A stretch of 50,926 nt of DNA, taken from contig CAYQZZ010000008.1 of the NCBI GenBank assembly GCA_964422155.1, forward strand, positions 1 to 50,926, written 5' to 3'. A program made the position numbers and the translations under genes. This document shows, piece after piece, positions 32,923-41,276 of this stretch (positions are counted from its first letter, which is position 1; every line of letters begins with the position of its first letter). The notes under the pieces were generated by a model that did not search any database, had not been told where the DNA came from, and was given only the letters and a program-made list of their open reading frames with translations. Source of the stretch: JBGPRB01 sp964422155. GTDB lineage: Bacteria; Chloroflexota; Dehalococcoidia; Dehalococcoidales; RBG-16-60-22.

Positions 32923-33363
32923 ATGAAGGCGTCTGAGGGGAAAATCGGGAGGGTGTTTGTACTGAGGCTGGAGGACGGGGACATGGTGCCGGAGTGCATC
33001 GAGAAGTTCGCCGCGGAGAAGGGTATCAAGGTGGGGCAGGTGATTTTGATAGGTGGTATCGGGGGCGGACAGGTGGTAGTGGGGCCGAGGAAGAGCGATG
33101 AGATGCCGCCCGACCCCATGCTTATCCCTGTGGACGGCGCGCATGAGGTTGTGGGCGCGGGCATCATCGCGCCGGACAAGGACGGTAAGCCTGTGCTGCA
33201 TATCCACGCATCTCTAGGCCGTGCCGGGCGGACGCTGACCGGCTGCCTGAGGCCGGGCGTAAAGACCTGGCTGGTGGGCGAGGCAATTATTTATGAGATT
33301 ACGGGGACGAAAGCCAGACGCCTGCCCGATAAAGCCAGCGGGTTTGATTTGATGGAGATGTGA
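32923..33363 (+). CDS. PPC/DUF296-domain protein
   Basis: Protein of 146 residues covering one PPC (DUF296) domain: VFVLRLEDGDMVPECIEKFA, IGGIGGGQVVVG, and the conserved HIHASLGRAGRTLTGCL. Bacterial members have been proposed to bind metal or DNA, but function is unsettled. It begins 11 bp after ruvA and probably is co-transcribed. After it the base composition drops sharply in GC. Confidence 0.82.
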   Translation: MKASEGKIGRVFVLRLEDGDMVPECIEKFAAEKGIKVGQVILIGGIGGGQVVVGPRKSDEMPPDPMLIPVDGAHEVVGAGIIAPDKDGKPVLHIHASLGRAGRTLTGCLRPGVKTWLVGEAIIYEITGTKARRLPDKASGFDLMEM

Positions 33364-33398
33364 GCGTTATATAATAATGTCGGGGGAGAACTCTAAAA

Positions 33399-34037
33399 AT
33401 GAAAAAAGATATCACCAGCAAGCGTATCAGAATTCAAGGATCACTACACCGAAACGAAATAGTCAAGAAGGTTGTAAATACATTCATAGAAAATGAGTAT
33501 CACCAAAAAGGGAGAGGAGTTACTTTCCGCTATCCTGTTGAAAAACTACCAAATAATAAATATCTATATATCTCCAGACCCGGCCACAAAAAGAACTTCG
33601 ACTTTAAAGTAGAAATAACAGAAGAAATGGTTGTTGAGGAAGGAAAACATAATCAAATAGCTCTATCCCTAAGAGAAATGAAACGGTATAACCCAAAGAA
33701 ATTCAAAGTTTTTCTGGAAGCTATTGGAAAAATATTCCATTGTACAGAAAATGACGTTGACCGTCTGATAAAGAGATATCCCAATTTGAAGCAGTCGTTC
33801 CAAAATGGTGTTACTCCTGAAATTATCCTGAAGATACTTAAATGGATGTTCATAATGGAAGACATCGTTTACTGGGATGTCGAAGGGCGCGCATTTTTAT
33901 ATAACTATCTTCTATATGTAATTAATGAAGAAGATGAAAAAAGGCTTGAAGAAGCTATGGAAAAAGTAAAAACACCTGACAGATTAAAGAGTTTTATGAA
34001 AAAAGCAAATATAATATGGACACCATATAAGGACTAA
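33399..34037 (+). CDS. AT-rich hypothetical, candidate restriction partner
   Basis: Unrecognised 212-residue basic protein. Seen: N-terminal HRNEIVKKVVNTFIENEY, an RGVTFRYPVEKLPNNKYLYI strand-like segment with SRPGHKKNFDFKVEI, and a helical C-terminal half. The DFKVEI segment could be part of a PD-(D/E)XK-type site, but I cannot place a full motif. It ends 5 bp before a DNA methyltransferase gene and shares its low GC, so the pair looks like one acquired unit. A type II restriction enzyme is the natural guess, not shown. Confidence 0.55.
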   Translation: MKKDITSKRIRIQGSLHRNEIVKKVVNTFIENEYHQKGRGVTFRYPVEKLPNNKYLYISRPGHKKNFDFKVEITEEMVVEEGKHNQIALSLREMKRYNPKKFKVFLEAIGKIFHCTENDVDRLIKRYPNLKQSFQNGVTPEIILKILKWMFIMEDIVYWDVEGRAFLYNYLLYVINEEDEKRLEEAMEKVKTPDRLKSFMKKANIIWTPYKD

Positions 34038-34042
34038 ATAAA

Positions 34043-34891
34043 ATGAGTATTGATGAATATACAAACAGAGTATTTCTAAAAGATATATTCGATCTTCTTA
34101 AAAAATTACCGGATAAAAGTGTTGATATGGTTTTTGGTGACCCCGATTATAATGTAGGGGTGAAATATGATGGTAAATCTTATACAAAGACCTTTAATGA
34201 GTATATAGAATGGTATATAAATTTAACAAAGGAATCCCTTAGAGTTCTTAAAGACACAGGGAACATGTTCCTAATAAATTATCCGAAGCAAAATGCATAT
34301 TTAAGGGTAAAATACTTAGACGATGTCTGCTATGAAGTTGCTGACTACGTTTGGATATATAACACAAATGTGGGACATACTCCGAAGCGTTTCACGACTG
34401 CTCACAGAAGCATATTACACTGTCGTAAGACAAAAAACAGTAAATTTTATAAAGATAACGTAGCAGTTCCTTATCAGAATCCTACTGATAGACGTATCCG
34501 AAGGAATATAGCAAATGGGTCAAAGGGAAGGATGCCTTATGATTGGCTTTATTTCAATCTTGTTAAAAATGTTAGCAAAGAAAAAACGATTCACACTTGT
34601 CAAATCCCACAACAGCTTTCAGAAGTATTTATAAAGAGTTGCACCTTGCCTGAGGACATTGTTTTAATTCTCTTTGGTGGAAGCGGCTCCGAAATAGAGG
34701 TATGCAAAGTTCTAAATAGACGATATATTTCCGCTGAGGTTAATGAAAAGTATTATACTATGATTCTAGACAGATTGGGCAAGGGACGAATAGAAGAAAA
34801 ATATAAACTTAGGTCTACTCGTTATGAGAGAAAAAATCTAGAAGCTCAACTTAGTCTTCTTGAAGAAAGAGAGAAATATCAAATAACTTAG
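34043..34891 (+). CDS. DNA methyltransferase, beta class (N4-C or N6-A)
   Basis: Protein of 282 residues. Motif IV is DPDY (residues 33-36, in FGDPDYNVG) and comes before motif I FGGSGSE (in the C-terminal third), the order of beta-class amino methyltransferases. The region TSTPKR-like TNVGHTPKRF and ILHCRKTK is typical of these enzymes. DPDY rather than DPPY is a mild variant. AT-rich coding, unlike ruvA or uvrB around it, points to transfer. AAGGA lies before ATG. Its partner is likely the 33399 protein; recognition sequence unknown. Confidence 0.85.
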   Translation: MSIDEYTNRVFLKDIFDLLKKLPDKSVDMVFGDPDYNVGVKYDGKSYTKTFNEYIEWYINLTKESLRVLKDTGNMFLINYPKQNAYLRVKYLDDVCYEVADYVWIYNTNVGHTPKRFTTAHRSILHCRKTKNSKFYKDNVAVPYQNPTDRRIRRNIANGSKGRMPYDWLYFNLVKNVSKEKTIHTCQIPQQLSEVFIKSCTLPEDIVLILFGGSGSEIEVCKVLNRRYISAEVNEKYYTMILDRLGKGRIEEKYKLRSTRYERKNLEAQLSLLEEREKYQIT

Positions 34892-34904
34892 ATTATTTCT
34901 ATCT

Positions 34905-35135
34905 TCCCCCCAAAAAGGGGAGTAGCCTGCGGAGAGGGGGTTCATCCTGAAGGTTCACCCTGAAGGGCGGCAGCCCCTCTTTTTTTTTCCCCCTTCCCCT
35001 GAGGGGAAGGGGGAAAAAGTGGGATGGGATTGAGATAACGGATTGCTTCGTCCGCCCGAGGCGGACTCGCAATGACAACGGGGGTAGACTTTCACCCTCA
35101 CCCTGCCCTCTCCCATCAAGGGAGAGGAGCATTTT
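34905..35135. repeat. Cluster of dispersed low-complexity repeats
   Basis: Purine/pyrimidine-skewed palindromes (CCCCAAAAAGGGG; GGTTCACCCTGAAGG; CCCCTTCCCCTGAGGGGAAG) are followed by a right-half GTCATTGCGAG-family copy at 35040-35076 (GATTGCTTCG then ACTCGCAATGAC). They lie at the downstream edge of the AT-rich methyltransferase pair. No gene seen. Confidence 0.7.
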
Positions 35136-35163
35136 TTAAGGGGTGAGATAGAGAGCGGTCCGT

Positions 35164-35340
35164 TCAGGCGAGAACGACCGCCGCATAGATGGCGAACGCG
35201 ATAAAAACCACCACCGCCGCGATGCCAAGGTACATTCCGATACGCCCGGGGTGAAACTTATAGCCCAGGTAATCGCCCAGCGCCATGGCGGCCAGCGCCG
35301 CTATGACCAGCACAAAGATAGTCACCGGATTCCATTCCAT
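35164..35340 (-). CDS. 58-residue membrane protein with two helices
   Basis: A small gene starting ATG at 35340 behind GGGAGG (8 nt), with a good minus-strand promoter upstream. The product starts MEWNPVTIFVLVIAALAAMA and has two membrane helices (about 6-24 and 36-57) joined by a short GDYLGYKFHPGRIG loop. No family recognised. The combination of promoter, ribosome site and fully membrane-like sequence makes it a credible gene. Confidence 0.7.
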   Translation of the reverse strand: MEWNPVTIFVLVIAALAAMALGDYLGYKFHPGRIGMYLGIAAVVVFIAFAIYAAVVLA

Positions 35341-35368
35341 ATATTCTTCCTCCCCAATTAGTTACCCA

Positions 35369-35398
35369 ATTATAGTGAAATTCGCGGTAAATTGACAA
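35369..35398 (-). promoter_or_regulatory. Promoter of the 58-residue membrane protein
   Basis: On the minus strand, TTGTCA (35398-35393), 18 bp, then TATAAT (35374-35369). Confidence 0.65.
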
Positions 35399-35513
35399 CT
35401 TTACCGCAGGCTTATAGGGTAAATATACTGACTAAAATAAAAACTACCCCCGTTGTACCCGAAGCGGCGCACCTATATACTTTTTAGTAAATACAATATG
35501 CTCAGGAGGCACC

Positions 35514-35765
35514 ATGTTCACCATGACATATCTGCTTTTCTGTATCCTTTTGCTGCTTGCCCTCGGGGCGGTCATCGCCTTCAGCTTCTTCGTCGTCAAG
35601 CCGCTGCAAACGCGCTGGGCTATCGATAACGCCCATAAAATCCTGATGTTCGGTAATAAAGCCCGGGACGATTGGCGTTTCCGCAACGTCTATCGCATCC
35701 TGGCCACCGCCCGCAATGACATGGAAGCGACAAAGCTGTGGCAGCAGCTCGACCGCATGAGATAG
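35514..35765 (+). CDS. Small single-helix membrane protein, paralogue 1
   Basis: Protein of 83 residues: one N-terminal membrane helix (LLFCILLLLALGAVIAFSFF) followed by a basic soluble part with the conserved DWRFRNVYRILATARNDMEA. It is clearly paralogous to the next gene at 35873 (about half the residues shared, same architecture). AGGAGG precedes ATG by 4 nt. Function unknown; the WRFRNV-RTLATARND motif is the region to search. Confidence 0.7.
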   Translation: MFTMTYLLFCILLLLALGAVIAFSFFVVKPLQTRWAIDNAHKILMFGNKARDDWRFRNVYRILATARNDMEATKLWQQLDRMR

Positions 35766-35872
35766 AAAAGTATGGGGGAAAACCCTCAGAAAAAGTAAAG
35801 GATAACCCGGTTGCCCCACCTATCAGCGTTTTTTTATACTCTGAGCGGAATGCGCTATAGACAGGAGGGGCT

Positions 35873-36142
35873 ATGCCTTCGACGCAATATTTTCTTTTCA
35901 GCATCCTGATGTTCCTTTTCCTCGGGGCGGTCATCGCCTTCATCCATTACGTCATCCGGCCGCTACGGATACACTGGGCTATCACCGAGGCCCGCAAAAT
36001 AGTCGCTAACAGAAATGTCAGCAACAACTGGCGGTTCCGCAACGTTTTCCGCACGCTCGCCACCGCCCGCAACGACCTCGAAGCCGCCGATCTCTGGCAA
36101 AAGCTAAGGGATATCCAGGAAATAGCCGAAAACTGGGCGTAG
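35873..36142 (+). CDS. Small single-helix membrane protein, paralogue 2
   Basis: Protein of 89 residues: membrane helix (FLFSILMFLFLGAVIAFIHY), then the same NWRFRNVFRTLATARNDLEAADLW motif as paralogue 1, with a longer tail. AGGAGGGG lies before ATG. The two copies are 107 bp apart and arose by tandem duplication. Function unknown. Confidence 0.7.
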   Translation: MPSTQYFLFSILMFLFLGAVIAFIHYVIRPLRIHWAITEARKIVANRNVSNNWRFRNVFRTLATARNDLEAADLWQKLRDIQEIAENWA

Positions 36143-36235
36143 ATTACGCTTAACATTCTTTTTCACTATAACCAATTATAAACCTCAGGAGAGGCCAGCG
36201 CCTCTCTTTTTCTTTTTTCTGGATAAGGCGAGATA

Positions 36236-36446
36236 GTCATTGCGAGGAGTCCCGATTCCATCGGGACGACGTGCCTGCACGCCGAAGTGCCTGCCTTCGC
36301 CGAAGCGGCTACGCGCAGGCAGGCGTTACGGCACGCAGGCGTGGCAATCTCCATCAATAAATTAAACCTAAGATAGAGATTGCTTCGCCCTCGGGCTGAA
36401 CTCGGGCTGAAGCCTTCCGCTTTTAGCGGAATGGACTCGCAATGAC
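36236..36446. repeat. Dispersed GTCATTGCGAG repeat element, 211 bp
   Basis: GTCATTGCGAG at 36236-36246 and CTCGCAATGAC at 36436-36446 form perfect inverted ends. The interior has CCCGATTCCATCGGGA and other nested palindromes, including a GCCTGC/GCAGGC series. A longer relative of the 11559-11670 element. It fills most of the gap between paralogue 2 and the peroxiredoxin. Confidence 0.85.
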
Positions 36447-36473
36447 ACCGCCACCAAATGCAGACAATACAAA

Positions 36474-36502
36474 TTGTATCCTTCATACCAACGGGATATA
36501 CT
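36474..36502 (+). promoter_or_regulatory. Promoter of the peroxiredoxin gene
   Basis: TTGTAT at 36474-36479, 17 bp, then TATACT at 36497-36502, 44 bp before the start codon. Confidence 0.55.
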
Positions 36503-36545
36503 ATTCTCAGAGGGCGATTTAAGATAACAACGCGGAGGTGACATC

Positions 36546-37019
36546 ATGGCGGAAAGAAATAAGCCAATATCAAAAGGAGAAACCGCACCGGACTTCACTC
36601 TCAAAGACCAGCACGGACAGGACTTCAAGCTATCCGACATGAAAGGCAAGCGGGTGCTGCTCTCCTTCCATCCCCTGGCCTGGACGGGTGTCTGCACACA
36701 GCAGATGAAGGCCCTGGAGGCTAACTATAAAACGATTACATCGTTGAACACAATCCCTGTTGGACTGAGCGTCGATGCCATACCGACTAAAAAGGCATGG
36801 GCGGACAACATGGGATTGAAACAACTGAGGATTCTTTCCGATTTCTGGCCTCACGGGGGAGTCGCCAGGCTCTACGGGCTTTTCCGGGAGCATGGCGGTA
36901 CCTCGGAAAGGGCCAATGTCATCGTCGATGAAAAGGGCAAAGTGGCCTGGGTCAAGGTTTATGAAATCAGCCAGCTCCCCGATATCGACGAGGTCATCGG
37001 CGCACTGAAAAAGCTTTAG
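36546..37019 (+). CDS. 1-Cys peroxiredoxin (AhpC/TSA, AhpE-like)
   Basis: Thiol peroxidase of 157 residues that reduces H2O2 and organic peroxides. The peroxidatic Cys is in LSFHPLAWTGVCTQQM, the PxxxTxxC box with a Leu-Ala-Trp variant. It is the only Cys in the protein, so a partner thiol must recycle it. The fold and the late SERANVIVDEKGKVAWVKVY segment fit AhpE-type enzymes. GGAGGTGAC precedes ATG. uvrB follows 18 bp later and may be co-transcribed. Confidence 0.9.
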   Translation: MAERNKPISKGETAPDFTLKDQHGQDFKLSDMKGKRVLLSFHPLAWTGVCTQQMKALEANYKTITSLNTIPVGLSVDAIPTKKAWADNMGLKQLRILSDFWPHGGVARLYGLFREHGGTSERANVIVDEKGKVAWVKVYEISQLPDIDEVIGALKKL

Positions 37020-37037
37020 GAGGACTATTCCTGCGGA

Positions 37038-39047
37038 ATGCCACAGTTCAAAATAGTCTCAGATTTTAAAATGACCGGCGACCAGCCCCAGGCGGTGGAT
37101 AAGCTGGTGGAGGGGCTGGAAAAAGGCTATAAACACCAGACGCTGCTGGGAGTAACCGGCAGCGGCAAGACCTTCACCATGGCTAACGTCATCGAGAGGG
37201 TGCAGCGCCCCACGCTGGTCATCTGCCATAACAAGACACTGGCTGCCCAGCTATCCAGCGAGTTCAAGGAGTTTTTCCCGGAGAGCGCCGTCGAGTACTT
37301 CGTGAGCTACTACGACTACTACCAGCCGGAGGCCTATATCCCCCGCACCGATACCTATATCGAGAAAGACGTGGAAATCAACGAGGAAATCGATAAGCTG
37401 CGCCACGCCGCCACGCGCGCCCTCTTCGAACGGCGGGACGTCCTCATCGTGGCGTCAGTGTCCTGCATCTACGGCCTGGGAGAGCCGGAGGAGTACCGCA
37501 GCTTCGTCGTGAGCCTGAAACGCGGCCAACGCTACGGACGGCAGCAGCTTTTACGCCATCTCGTCGATATGCAATACGAGCGCAATGAGTTGGACCTGGC
37601 GCGGGGCAACTTCCGCATCCGCGGGGACACCCTGGAAATCCAGCCGGCCTACGAAGAGCTTGCCCTGCGCATCGAGTTCTTCGGCGATGACATCGACCGC
37701 ATCATGTCTTTAGACCCGCTCACCGGAGAAATTTTGAGCGAGATGGACTCTGTTGATATTTACCCGGCCAAGCACTTTGTCACCTCGCACGATAAGCTGA
37801 TGAGGGCTATCGAAGCCATCAAGACAGAGCTGGCCGGGAGACTTAAAGAACTACGGGGGCAGGATAAAATACTGGAGGCCACCCGACTCGAAGCGCGTAC
37901 CAACTACGACCTGGAAATGCTGCGGGAGGCGGGCTACTGCACCGGCGTGGAGAACTACTCCCGCCACCTAGCCGAGCGGGCGCCGGGCAGTCCCCCCTGG
38001 ACGCTGCTCAACTACTTTCCGGAGGACTTCCTGCTGTTTATCGACGAATCACACATGACGCTACCACAGATACGGGGCATGTTCCACGGCGACCGCTCCC
38101 GCAAGGAAACGCTCGTCGAGTACGGGTTCCGGTTGCCATCGGCGCTGGACAACCGCCCGCTGGACTTCAAAGAGTTCCAGGAGCGTATCAAACAGGTCGT
38201 GTTTACATCGGCGACGCCGGCGGCGTTCGAATACGAGCACAGCCAGCAGGTGGTCGAGCAATTGGTACGTCCCACCGGACTCTTAGAGCCGACCATCGAG
38301 GTCAAGCCGACGAAGGGTCAAATCGACGACCTGCTGGAGCAGATAAAGAGTCGTGTGGAGAAGAGCAACCGCTGCCTGGTGACCACCCTGACCAAGCGCA
38401 TGGCCGAGGAACTCGCCGACTATCTTGTGGAGATGGGCGTCAAGACACACTACCTGCATTCGGAGGTGGACACGCTGGAGCGCGTCGAGATATTGCGGGA
38501 CCTGCGCCTCGGCGTGTATGACGTCGTCGTTGGCATCAACCTGCTGAGGGAAGGCCTCGACCTGCCGGAGGTCAGCCTGGTCGCTATCCTCGACGCAGAC
38601 AAAGAGGGGTTCTTGAGGGCGAAGGGGTCGCTGATACAGACGATGGGCCGCGCCTCCCGCCACATCGACGGGCATGTCATCATGTACGCGGACAACATGA
38701 CAAAGTCCATGCGGGAAGCCATCGACGAGACGATGCGACGCCGGAAAATCCAGGAGGACTATAACCGCGAGCACGGCATCACGCCGCAGGGCATACGGAA
38801 GGCGATACGGGACATCACGGAGCGCGTGAAAGCCGCGGCGGTAGCCGAGACCCGCGCCGCCTATACTTACGAAGCCCCCGCCAAACGCGAGGACATCGCC
38901 CGACTCATCAAAGACCTGGAGACGCAGATGAAGCAGGCCGCCCGGGCTTTAGAGTTCGAGAAGGCGGCGCTGATACGGGACAGGATAATCGAGCTGCGGA
39001 AGGAAATGGTGATAGAGGATGGACAGCAGTTCGTTAAAAAACGATAG
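37038..39047 (+). CDS. uvrB: Excinuclease ABC subunit B
   Basis: UvrB of 669 residues, the damage-verification helicase of nucleotide excision repair. Seen: Walker A GVTGSGKT (near 38-45), the beta-hairpin region SYYDYYQPEAYIP, DESHMT in motif II, helicase motifs V and VI (VGINLLREGLDLPEVSLVAILDADKEG, QTMGRASRH), and the C-terminal UVR coiled coil LIKDLETQMKQAARALEFEKAA. TAGGAGG lies about 14 nt before the ATG. Full length and intact. Confidence 0.97.
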   Translation: MPQFKIVSDFKMTGDQPQAVDKLVEGLEKGYKHQTLLGVTGSGKTFTMANVIERVQRPTLVICHNKTLAAQLSSEFKEFFPESAVEYFVSYYDYYQPEAYIPRTDTYIEKDVEINEEIDKLRHAATRALFERRDVLIVASVSCIYGLGEPEEYRSFVVSLKRGQRYGRQQLLRHLVDMQYERNELDLARGNFRIRGDTLEIQPAYEELALRIEFFGDDIDRIMSLDPLTGEILSEMDSVDIYPAKHFVTSHDKLMRAIEAIKTELAGRLKELRGQDKILEATRLEARTNYDLEMLREAGYCTGVENYSRHLAERAPGSPPWTLLNYFPEDFLLFIDESHMTLPQIRGMFHGDRSRKETLVEYGFRLPSALDNRPLDFKEFQERIKQVVFTSATPAAFEYEHSQQVVEQLVRPTGLLEPTIEVKPTKGQIDDLLEQIKSRVEKSNRCLVTTLTKRMAEELADYLVEMGVKTHYLHSEVDTLERVEILRDLRLGVYDVVVGINLLREGLDLPEVSLVAILDADKEGFLRAKGSLIQTMGRASRHIDGHVIMYADNMTKSMREAIDETMRRRKIQEDYNREHGITPQGIRKAIRDITERVKAAAVAETRAAYTYEAPAKREDIARLIKDLETQMKQAARALEFEKAALIRDRIIELRKEMVIEDGQQFVKKR

Positions 39048-39177
39048 CGAGGACACCCCGCTCAAGAAGGACAGGGAGGAGAAGCTGCGCAAAAAGCGAC
39101 AGAAGATAAAGCAGCACGGGAAGGGGCTGGGGAAGATATACCGGGATGCGGTGGAGAAACGCAAAAAGGGGGAGTGA
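39019..39177 (+). CDS. Small basic protein overlapping uvrB end
   Basis: A 52-residue open frame that starts in the last codons of uvrB (29-bp overlap) and continues past it. The product is almost entirely Lys, Glu, Arg and Gly (KKDREEKLRKKRQKIK, then HGKGLGKIYRDAVEKR). The frame stays open beyond the uvrB stop with a reasonable stop at 39175. No clear ribosome site, so expression would rely on coupling. Could be a shadow; conservation next to uvrB in relatives would decide. Confidence 0.5.
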   Translation: MDSSSLKNDSEDTPLKKDREEKLRKKRQKIKQHGKGLGKIYRDAVEKRKKGE

Positions 39178-39285
39178 GATAGCAGACAGGCGCTATTGAG
39201 GTGTTCTCAATATTCCCTTTTCGACATCAGCAGTAAAAATAATCCATGTCGGGATAAGAGGCGTACTTGTTGCTCCAGCTGGATA

Positions 39286-40590
39286 TCAGTATGTGATGAA
39301 ACGTGGTAAGAAAGTGGACAGCACGGGGAAAGCGAGGAGTATGGCTGTGGCAACAGCGAAAGGAACAAGATACGGAATAGTTCCTTTAAAAATAGTCGTT
39401 ATCGGCACATCCCTGGATATCCCCTTGACCACGTAAACATTAACTCCGTCCGGCGGCGTAACCACGGCCATCATGCTCAGTAACGTAACCATAACCCCAA
39501 ACCATATCGGGTCATATCCAAGATTGAGTACCATCGGGAAAAGGATTGGAACAACGAGTACTATACAGGCCATCGCATCTAAAAAAGTACCGAGTATGAA
39601 ATAAAAGACGAGTATCAGTGCCATGACCACAAACCCTGGCAACGCCAGAGAACCGACCCAATCCGCTAAGACAGAGGGCATGTTTGTTCTGGTAATAAAA
39701 TGACTGAAGACAGTAGCTCCGGCGATAAGGAGCATAATCATACAGGATATGCGCAAGCCGTCTTTGGTCGCGTCCAGGAACTTCTGCCAGGTAAGCTCGC
39801 CGTTAATAACACCGATAATCAGGGCGCCCACACTACCGATAGCTCCAGCCTGGGTCGGGGTGAACCAGCCGGCAAATAAGCCCCCCATGGTGACAAAAAA
39901 TAATATCAGCGCATCAGCAACCCCACCTAATGATTTAAGTTTTTGTAGCCAGTTGGTAGATGGCCCGGGAGGTCCGGCGGCCGGGTCAAGCCGGCACCAA
40001 ACAAGTACGGTGGCAATAAAAAGGATAGCCAGTATTATCCCGGGGATTATACCGCTGATGTAGAGTTTACCGATGGACTGCTCGGTTAATAGTCCGTAGA
40101 CGATAAAGGAGGTGCTGGGCGGAATCATGATGCCCAGCCCGCCGGCAGTTGCCACGGTACCCGTGGCAAAGGTGTCATTGTAGTTGTATTTTTTCATTTC
40201 CGGCAGGGCCACTTTACCTATAGTGGCGGTGGTGGCTGACGTTGAACCGCAAACCGCACCGAAAGCGGCGGAGGCGGCGATGGCGGATACGGCCAGCCCG
40301 CCGGGCAGGCGTCCCAGCATCACATAGGCTGTGTTAAATAATTTTCTGCCAATCCCCGAGGCAAAGGCATAGCAACCCATCATGACAAACATGGGAATAA
40401 CACTCAGAGGATAAGAAGTAAATTGGTCGAATACATCTCGTGGCAGCAAATTAATAGCGGCATCCGGCGAAACCAGGTAGGCAAAGCCAGCCATTCCCAC
40501 CAGTGCCATGCTGAAAGCCATTGGCATGCCTATGGAAAAAAATAACAGCAGAACAATTACGCCGATAGAACCGATTACAATAGGGTTCAT
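39286..40590 (-). CDS. dctM: TRAP transporter large permease
   Basis: DctM-type membrane protein of 434 residues with about twelve hydrophobic segments. It begins MNPIVIGSIGVIVLLLFFSI and has the family block AASAAFGAVCGSTSATTATIGKVALPEMKKYNY. Its start overlaps the DctQ gene by 4 bp. Together the three genes import a carboxylate, sialic acid or similar solute driven by an ion gradient; the ligand cannot be read here. Confidence 0.93.
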   Translation of the reverse strand: MNPIVIGSIGVIVLLLFFSIGMPMAFSMALVGMAGFAYLVSPDAAINLLPRDVFDQFTSYPLSVIPMFVMMGCYAFASGIGRKLFNTAYVMLGRLPGGLAVSAIAASAAFGAVCGSTSATTATIGKVALPEMKKYNYNDTFATGTVATAGGLGIMIPPSTSFIVYGLLTEQSIGKLYISGIIPGIILAILFIATVLVWCRLDPAAGPPGPSTNWLQKLKSLGGVADALILFFVTMGGLFAGWFTPTQAGAIGSVGALIIGVINGELTWQKFLDATKDGLRISCMIMLLIAGATVFSHFITRTNMPSVLADWVGSLALPGFVVMALILVFYFILGTFLDAMACIVLVVPILFPMVLNLGYDPIWFGVMVTLLSMMAVVTPPDGVNVYVVKGISRDVPITTIFKGTIPYLVPFAVATAILLAFPVLSTFLPRFITY

Positions 40591-41090
40591 CTTCTTATAG
40601 TCTCCAGCAGTGAACTGACAAACTCTTTAAATAAAATTAAAACCATGGGGATGCAGCACACGGCTAGCCAGAGCGCAAAGGGATAAATTGTTATCTTTGC
40701 GGTAGCGGTAACCTCGTGATTGATTCTCAATGATTGGGCGTAATCGAAGCTTTGCCAGCAGAGGAGGATAAAAAGTGCCAGCCCGAGGAAAGCAACCAGA
40801 CTGTGAATAATACCGATGGCGGGTTGGGGCAGCCGGTCGATCATCTCTATGCGGACATGTCTGCCGTCGATTTTGGAAATGGCCAGGGCGCCGGCGATGG
40901 CGATTACCTGGAGCAGGTAAACCGCCTCGATACCTGCCGGTAGAGGCCAGTGAAAAAGCTTGGCACCGACAACATCAATCATGGTGCCAAGAATCATACC
41001 GAGAACGCCCAGTATGGCGATACGCTCAAGCCAGACACTTAATCTGTAGTTGAACTTTTCCAGTCGGTTTAAAAAGGTGTTTATCTTCAT
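40587..41090 (-). CDS. dctQ: TRAP transporter small permease
   Basis: DctQ-type membrane protein of 167 residues with four membrane helices. The family pattern GAKLFHWPLPAGIEAVYLLQVIA and KIDGRHVRIEMI is visible. Gene order dctP-dctQ-dctM on the minus strand is the usual TRAP order, and the overlap with dctM is 4 bp. Confidence 0.9.
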   Translation of the reverse strand: MKINTFLNRLEKFNYRLSVWLERIAILGVLGMILGTMIDVVGAKLFHWPLPAGIEAVYLLQVIAIAGALAISKIDGRHVRIEMIDRLPQPAIGIIHSLVAFLGLALFILLCWQSFDYAQSLRINHEVTATAKITIYPFALWLAVCCIPMVLILFKEFVSSLLETIRR

Positions 41091-41276
41091 TAATAACCCT
41101 TTATCCAGTCCGGGTTAACCAATCACCAGATTACAGCAAGTCCCGGAGAGGGCCAGGGAAATACGCCGACTCCCCGGGACTATCAATTCACACTCTTACC
41201 TTCGGCTGATCGGGATTTATCCCGGTTTCAGTCTCCGGCAGTTACGGCGCCGCTTACTATCGGCTTCGCCGGGTAA

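Noticed and set aside
34899..35132. 77-codon minus-strand frame
   Set aside because: It is repeat DNA (G/C-skewed palindromes and GTCATTGCGAG-family sequence) translated by chance.
41091..41276. Missing gene between dctP and dctQ
   Set aside because: No frame of useful length or ribosome site; only a small GGGATAAATCCC hairpin is visible.
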